A DNA stretch of 64,000 nucleotides from Chitinophagales bacterium (GTDB lineage: Bacteria > Bacteroidota > Bacteroidia > Chitinophagales > JADJOU01). The notes beneath the pieces were generated by a model, which had not been told where the DNA came from, ran no database searches, and saw only the letters and a list, made by a program, of their open reading frames with translations. Made by a program: the position numbers and the translations under genes. The stretch is taken from assembly GCA_016787225.1 (NCBI GenBank), contig JAEUUY010000018.1, positions 1-64,000 of the forward strand, written 5' to 3'. Positions 61,201-64,000 of the stretch are shown piece by piece. Each line of letters starts with the position of its first letter. The stretch's first letter is position 1.

Positions 61201-62896
61201 TTTTGGAAATTCGAGTATTTCTAATTGTAATTTTGAAGCAACCGATGGAAACCAGAATAGTTCAAATACAATTGCTGCCAAAGCTATTTATGTAAGTGGA
61301 ATGAAGAATGTAAATATCTTCCAAAATCGTATAGGTCATGGATATGTTAATTCTTGGGATAACATTTCAAGTTATACAGGTGTTCACCTAAATAAAACAG
61401 AAAATGTAAAGGTCTATGAAAATAATTTTTCAGTAAGTTTTCCTGGATATAATTCAGTACCAGCGGTAGCATTTTTTGCTGAGAATAATGCTACGAATCT
61501 AAATGCCTTTTCTAAAAATACAATAGATAACAGCTGGCACATAGGGGCATGGGTATGGGGCGAAAACCGCAACCTCCGTATGCGTTGTAATCAATTCGGC
61601 GCACCTGCCAATGCAGCTATTCTCGTACAAGGAAACTTGAGAGACCAAGGACTACCGGATGGAGTTAATGAGCCAGATGGATGCTTGATGGAACATTATC
61701 CAGCAGCGAATACCTTTGAATGGCTTACTTCTCATAGTTCTAATTGTGGTGTATCGCCCGAATCGGCTATCAAAGTGGATACCGCAAAATCTAATTTCAG
61801 ATTCTATTACAATACCCAATCTAGAACAGGACCAACTATTGCTTCGCCTCAAACTCCTGACCCACTTTGTCGCACCAATACTTATGGCGATAAAGAGTAC
61901 CTATACAATGCGTGTGTGTTTTCAACCGCTGGCGGAAAATTCGGACCAACGACTTGCGACAATGGCAATATTTTTAATATCGTCAAACCACCACATGAGG
62001 ATGTACCTTGTGAGGAAGTGATGCCATATATCGATAGTTTCCAATGGCGTGTAGTGGACTTTAGAGGCAGTCTGACTGAATTACTAGGAGGCTACCATGA
62101 TTTTGTCCACCTTGCAGATCGGCAGCGTGTATTCCATGGTCTCTTAAAAGAATCCAAAGATATACAAGTCTCTATTCGCCGTAAATGCCCCGATACCCTA
62201 CCTATTCTCCGAGATTATTTAGAAGAATCTCCTTTCTGGGAAGATAGAGTAGAATTAGTCGAAGAAGTATTGAGAAATAGAGATTTTAATGCTTTTGCTA
62301 TAGCAAAAGCTAAACTAGACTCTTTCCAGATAGAATCCATAGTCTATCAAGGACAGAATACCTTGACTAAACTATTGGAAGATAAAGGAGATTTGAAGTA
62401 TATTTACAGTAAAGAAAAAGTGATGCTACAAGCAGAGTCTAATGGCGATACGAGTTTTCAATTATCCGAAAGCGATCTAGAGCAGTTGTTTACTATCCAG
62501 TCCAAACAGTCCTATGCAGGCGCAGTAGCAGAGCGTGTTTTAATTAAGTTACTCGACACCAACTTTATCCATCTACTCCCTAGTCTTCTTTCTAATGATA
62601 CCGTGCCAGATATCAACTGGGAGCAATACTACAATGACTATCCTGTGATGATATTCCCGAATCCCACAGAGGGTCATATCCGTTTTGAGTTCAATGTGCC
62701 TACTCCTATTGAAACTGCTTCTATTCAGATAGTGAAGGTAAGCAATCCTTCGACCTATGTTTTAGTAGATGATTTCACAGAGAATTTCTTTAGTCGTGTA
62801 TATGATTTGAGTGATAAAGCAAATGGTATCTACATTATGGCTATTAAAGTCAATGGAACTATTGTGACCGCAAAACAATTTCAAATATATAAGTGA
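58283..62896 (+). CDS. Giant secreted M4-type metalloprotease with beta-helix region and T9SS sorting domain
   Basis: 1537 aa from the ATG at 58283 (MKKFIAIIIV; signal ends near RGQG); an ATG at 58208 would hide the signal. An FTP-like propeptide (about 60-200) is followed by a thermolysin-like domain with HELGHMIMHD (HExxH, about 446) and the third ligand in GALDESFADVIG. After about residue 650 come Asn/Ser-rich strands like a right-handed beta-helix. The C-terminus is a T9SS domain (FPNPTEGHIRFEF ... IYIMAI). The last ~450 codons are visibly richer in G+C than the middle. Confidence 0.88.
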   Translation: MKKFIAIIIVLTFAHYSIRGQGSSSLIVPTNKISTYLDSFNYGAFYLKVQIVPDSFFSRSKSIYKIGVFDQFKLSNQSLDINDNIHYKFKQYYKGLEVYPVQLNFHTYGNKMSVNGDLVEGLNIDTSNKITRNQAIINAKSHFNGAKFINPKLLNLPNSTPEFNAILMIVHTGKNDFLLSSDFRLAYMVNVAFDSPDFKDYNVYIDAVTGTLLSVESNIKSHNAQTCTPLYGNKTIRVQKDSLMFSRLGGKPVQFDSFHPISQNTQFYHPYKRPRFYTFDTFRNYNLLSYIGEYGYGNGSQVESLNPNNSANTVGYGDSLHNFMCNDTVTGFTYTAQNLWISNNFLEMLNAKYNYRIRRTMPSRLVSSFSPPNTLTYTTDSNTLKIVTSNHTAPRNNAFWHESSFSVVLGLHDTFSTYSYPMYRYNRANYVAPIDVLCHELGHMIMHDGSRLVYSKESGALDESFADVIGYLTERYMTLKYSNMIHVQDWTIGEDIGFRGTNNRHLPYMRSMANPELKEQPSIYGGQYWIETKCCDSLFNDYCGVHTNSGVHNHWFYLLVTGGSKIHSGQTWMVRPIGIDTLERLFFQTFKFNLILRSKYRDARNAYMISVDQLYGGNPSLKTRLAAAWDAVNVRDEQLINFDYHVKDFVVGSSKHLVLDNIQNFKFGKNLIVDSSYRLTIRNNSLLEFSENSILEVKYSGSLSVINSILQSVIHRDSCDPNKMWQGIRVFPYLHSHLFYAGTYANYYDTTLLVSNSTIQHAKLAIQSGYYYTSGDALGQNGAPVELVANSREVYVNNSQFINNAAVVKFATTFQGGRGIYFDNNNVNQNNQKYIIPDQNLIDILYYRPASQMISLTLPVYYEWDDNFSFKGNKIKSLKDNNLNLTGLRFNIAGSNNLNPYLVSNNVDLKYNKFSQVRTGAKITNVAMSSFINDTFESNLYSLNVFNTSSIVVDSNTFDYSTIGIQLNTNSKNFGNSSISNCNFEATDGNQNSSNTIAAKAIYVSGMKNVNIFQNRIGHGYVNSWDNISSYTGVHLNKTENVKVYENNFSVSFPGYNSVPAVAFFAENNATNLNAFSKNTIDNSWHIGAWVWGENRNLRMRCNQFGAPANAAILVQGNLRDQGLPDGVNEPDGCLMEHYPAANTFEWLTSHSSNCGVSPESAIKVDTAKSNFRFYYNTQSRTGPTIASPQTPDPLCRTNTYGDKEYLYNACVFSTAGGKFGPTTCDNGNIFNIVKPPHEDVPCEEVMPYIDSFQWRVVDFRGSLTELLGGYHDFVHLADRQRVFHGLLKESKDIQVSIRRKCPDTLPILRDYLEESPFWEDRVELVEEVLRNRDFNAFAIAKAKLDSFQIESIVYQGQNTLTKLLEDKGDLKYIYSKEKVMLQAESNGDTSFQLSESDLEQLFTIQSKQSYAGAVAERVLIKLLDTNFIHLLPSLLSNDTVPDINWEQYYNDYPVMIFPNPTEGHIRFEFNVPTPIETASIQIVKVSNPSTYVLVDDFTENFFSRVYDLSDKANGIYIMAIKVNGTIVTAKQFQIYK

Positions 62897-64000
62897 TAAA
62901 TAAGTATATAATAATTTTAGTTTTTAATCTGTTGGGCAGTCTTTTGACTGCTCAGCAGATTACTTATACTTCTGTACCTAATATTAAAGATACTTTTGAT
63001 TATTCAGAACATTCTTTCATTTTTCACAACCAAACATACCTACAAAGAAGCAGATTACCAGAATATATATTTTTTAGTAAATTGGACAATTTAGGTAATC
63101 CTGTCAAGAATTATGCATTTACTCCGAAGTTAGGATATATTAGGTTTGCCTTTTATACTACCCAAATAGGTTCAAAACTGTTTCAGTTTGGGGCAGAAGA
63201 AGATACAATTGATAGACGAGGAAGTGTTTTCATTTTAAATTCTGATTTTTCTATTTTTAAAGATAGTGTTTTTTTTGATTATCCTAATATGGAGTTCAAT
63301 GTAGCTCGCTATGACCAGAAGCGCAATAAAGTTATAGCAACTTTTGCCTATTCCATTCACAAGGATAGTTTTTTGGTTAGACGATGGGGCATTATAGAAT
63401 TAGATACTTTAGGAAATCTATTGCGAATAAAGGAGATACCTCCTTTATTTCGTTTTGAGTATGCGGATAATCTATTAGTAACTTCTGATGGAGGTTATCT
63501 AGTATCTGGAAAGATGAATGGAAGAACGACCAATATTGACCCATTTTTTATAAAACTGGACACCAATTTTAATGTAATTTGGAGAAATGATTTGACCTCA
63601 ACTGGAGAGAAATTTTTTACCCAAGATTTTTCAGAAAACTTAGTCGAATTATCTAATGGTAAAGGTTATGTTTATGTAGGTAGTATGCATAGAAATATAG
63701 ATACTGTGACCAGAAAATGTAGATATTTTGATCATTTTACTTCATTACATTTTATCTCTCTCTCTGGTCAGATTACAAAAAATTATTATCATAATTTAAA
63801 TAATCAAAATTGTGAAACAAGTCGCCCTAAAGGTCTATTTCTAAAAAATGATAGTACACTCATGATTTTCACTCAACGAGATACTACTTCAGACGGCATA
63901 ATCACAGGTAAAGATTCAGGCTCTTCCTTAGTAATTCATTACAATTTTAATCAGCATAAAGTGACTAAAGAAATCATAGGCGGACAGTTACTTAATGATA
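62893..64000 (+). CDS. Secreted protein, cut by the window end
   Basis: Partial gene of at least 369 codons. The GTG start overlaps the protease stop (GTGA) and begins a signal peptide directly (INKYIIILVFNLLGSLLTAQ). The rest shows repeats of the kind ELDTLGNLL and KLDTNFNVIWR with SDGGYLVSGK, typical of Bacteroidota secreted beta-propeller-like proteins that end in T9SS domains. The C-terminus is outside the window. Confidence 0.75.
   Translation, partial: MINKYIIILVFNLLGSLLTAQQITYTSVPNIKDTFDYSEHSFIFHNQTYLQRSRLPEYIFFSKLDNLGNPVKNYAFTPKLGYIRFAFYTTQIGSKLFQFGAEEDTIDRRGSVFILNSDFSIFKDSVFFDYPNMEFNVARYDQKRNKVIATFAYSIHKDSFLVRRWGIIELDTLGNLLRIKEIPPLFRFEYADNLLVTSDGGYLVSGKMNGRTTNIDPFFIKLDTNFNVIWRNDLTSTGEKFFTQDFSENLVELSNGKGYVYVGSMHRNIDTVTRKCRYFDHFTSLHFISLSGQITKNYYHNLNNQNCETSRPKGLFLKNDSTLMIFTQRDTTSDGIITGKDSGSSLVIHYNFNQHKVTKEIIGGQLLND

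Noticed and set aside
1-64000. CRISPR arrays, tRNA and rRNA genes, IS elements with DDE transposases
   Set aside because: No regularly spaced repeats, no tRNA T-loop signatures and no transposase motifs were seen by eye; short or degenerate cases could be missed without tools.

Overview
The window looks like a chromosomal stretch of an AT-rich member of the Bacteroidota, probably Saprospiria/Chitinophagia-like. The evidence is: large secreted proteins with C-terminal type IX secretion (T9SS) sorting domains at both ends; promoter -7 boxes of the Bacteroidota form TAnnTTTG; A/T-rich leaders without Shine-Dalgarno sequences; and the bacteroidete nirK-SUMF1-norCBQD gene order. I saw no rRNA, tRNA or CRISPR array.

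Layout. (1) 317-5701: a giant secreted PKD-repeat adhesin-like protein. (2) 7083-17933: a compact partial denitrification cluster, all on the + strand: NsrR-like Rrf2 regulator, lipoprotein cytochrome c, copper nitrite reductase with a fused cytochrome c domain, SUMF1-fold protein, NorC, NorB, NorQ, NorD, SCO1, ScdA/RIC di-iron repair protein, alginate-export-type porin and a lipoprotein carbonic anhydrase. It should reduce nitrite to NO and then N2O; no nosZ is present here. Two ~0.95 kb direct repeats (comM 3' fragment plus antisense-oriented HTH gene) flank it. (3) 18972-36565: a defence-island-like region: two GIY-YIG proteins; a Hachiman pair (HamA/HamB); a bacterial ubiquitin-like conjugation operon (two small genes, multiubiquitin-type Ubl, E2, JAB-E1 fusion, DUF6527) divergent from an XRE/ImmA regulator pair; and a six-gene operon (SAM methyltransferase, PLP aminotransferase, FAD amino-acid oxidase-like, RidA, Asp/Glu-racemase-like, and a membrane-anchored NACHT-SUMF1 protein). 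(4) about 36870-55800: an integrative or plasmid-derived element with XRE, a RuvC-fold protein and its relic, a large serine recombinase, a replication-initiation-like protein, two VirD4/TraD-type ATPases, two orphan DNA methyltransferases, RadC, many small plasmid-type hypotheticals, a MazF/PemK toxin, and a two-gene CBASS cargo (CD-NTase + S-4TM effector). (5) 55963-64000: an envelope lipoprotein, an outer-membrane barrel, an XRE regulator, a giant secreted M4-type metalloprotease with T9SS signal, and a second secreted protein cut by the window end.

The best candidate for an undescribed system is the six-gene operon at 29125-36565. Five enzymes that together could deaminate, C- or N-methylate, re-aminate and epimerise an amino acid are cotranscribed, with gaps of 14 bases or less, with a NACHT ATPase carrying a C-terminal SUMF1/C-type-lectin-fold domain. 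I know of no defence system with this composition. The reading that a small amino-acid-derived molecule is made and coupled to a STAND-type effector is inference. A second new-looking signal is a 27-base leader element repeated at the same distance upstream of two small genes in the ubiquitin-like operon. A third is a five-codon mini-ORF that overlaps the start codon of two separate genes of the mobile element.
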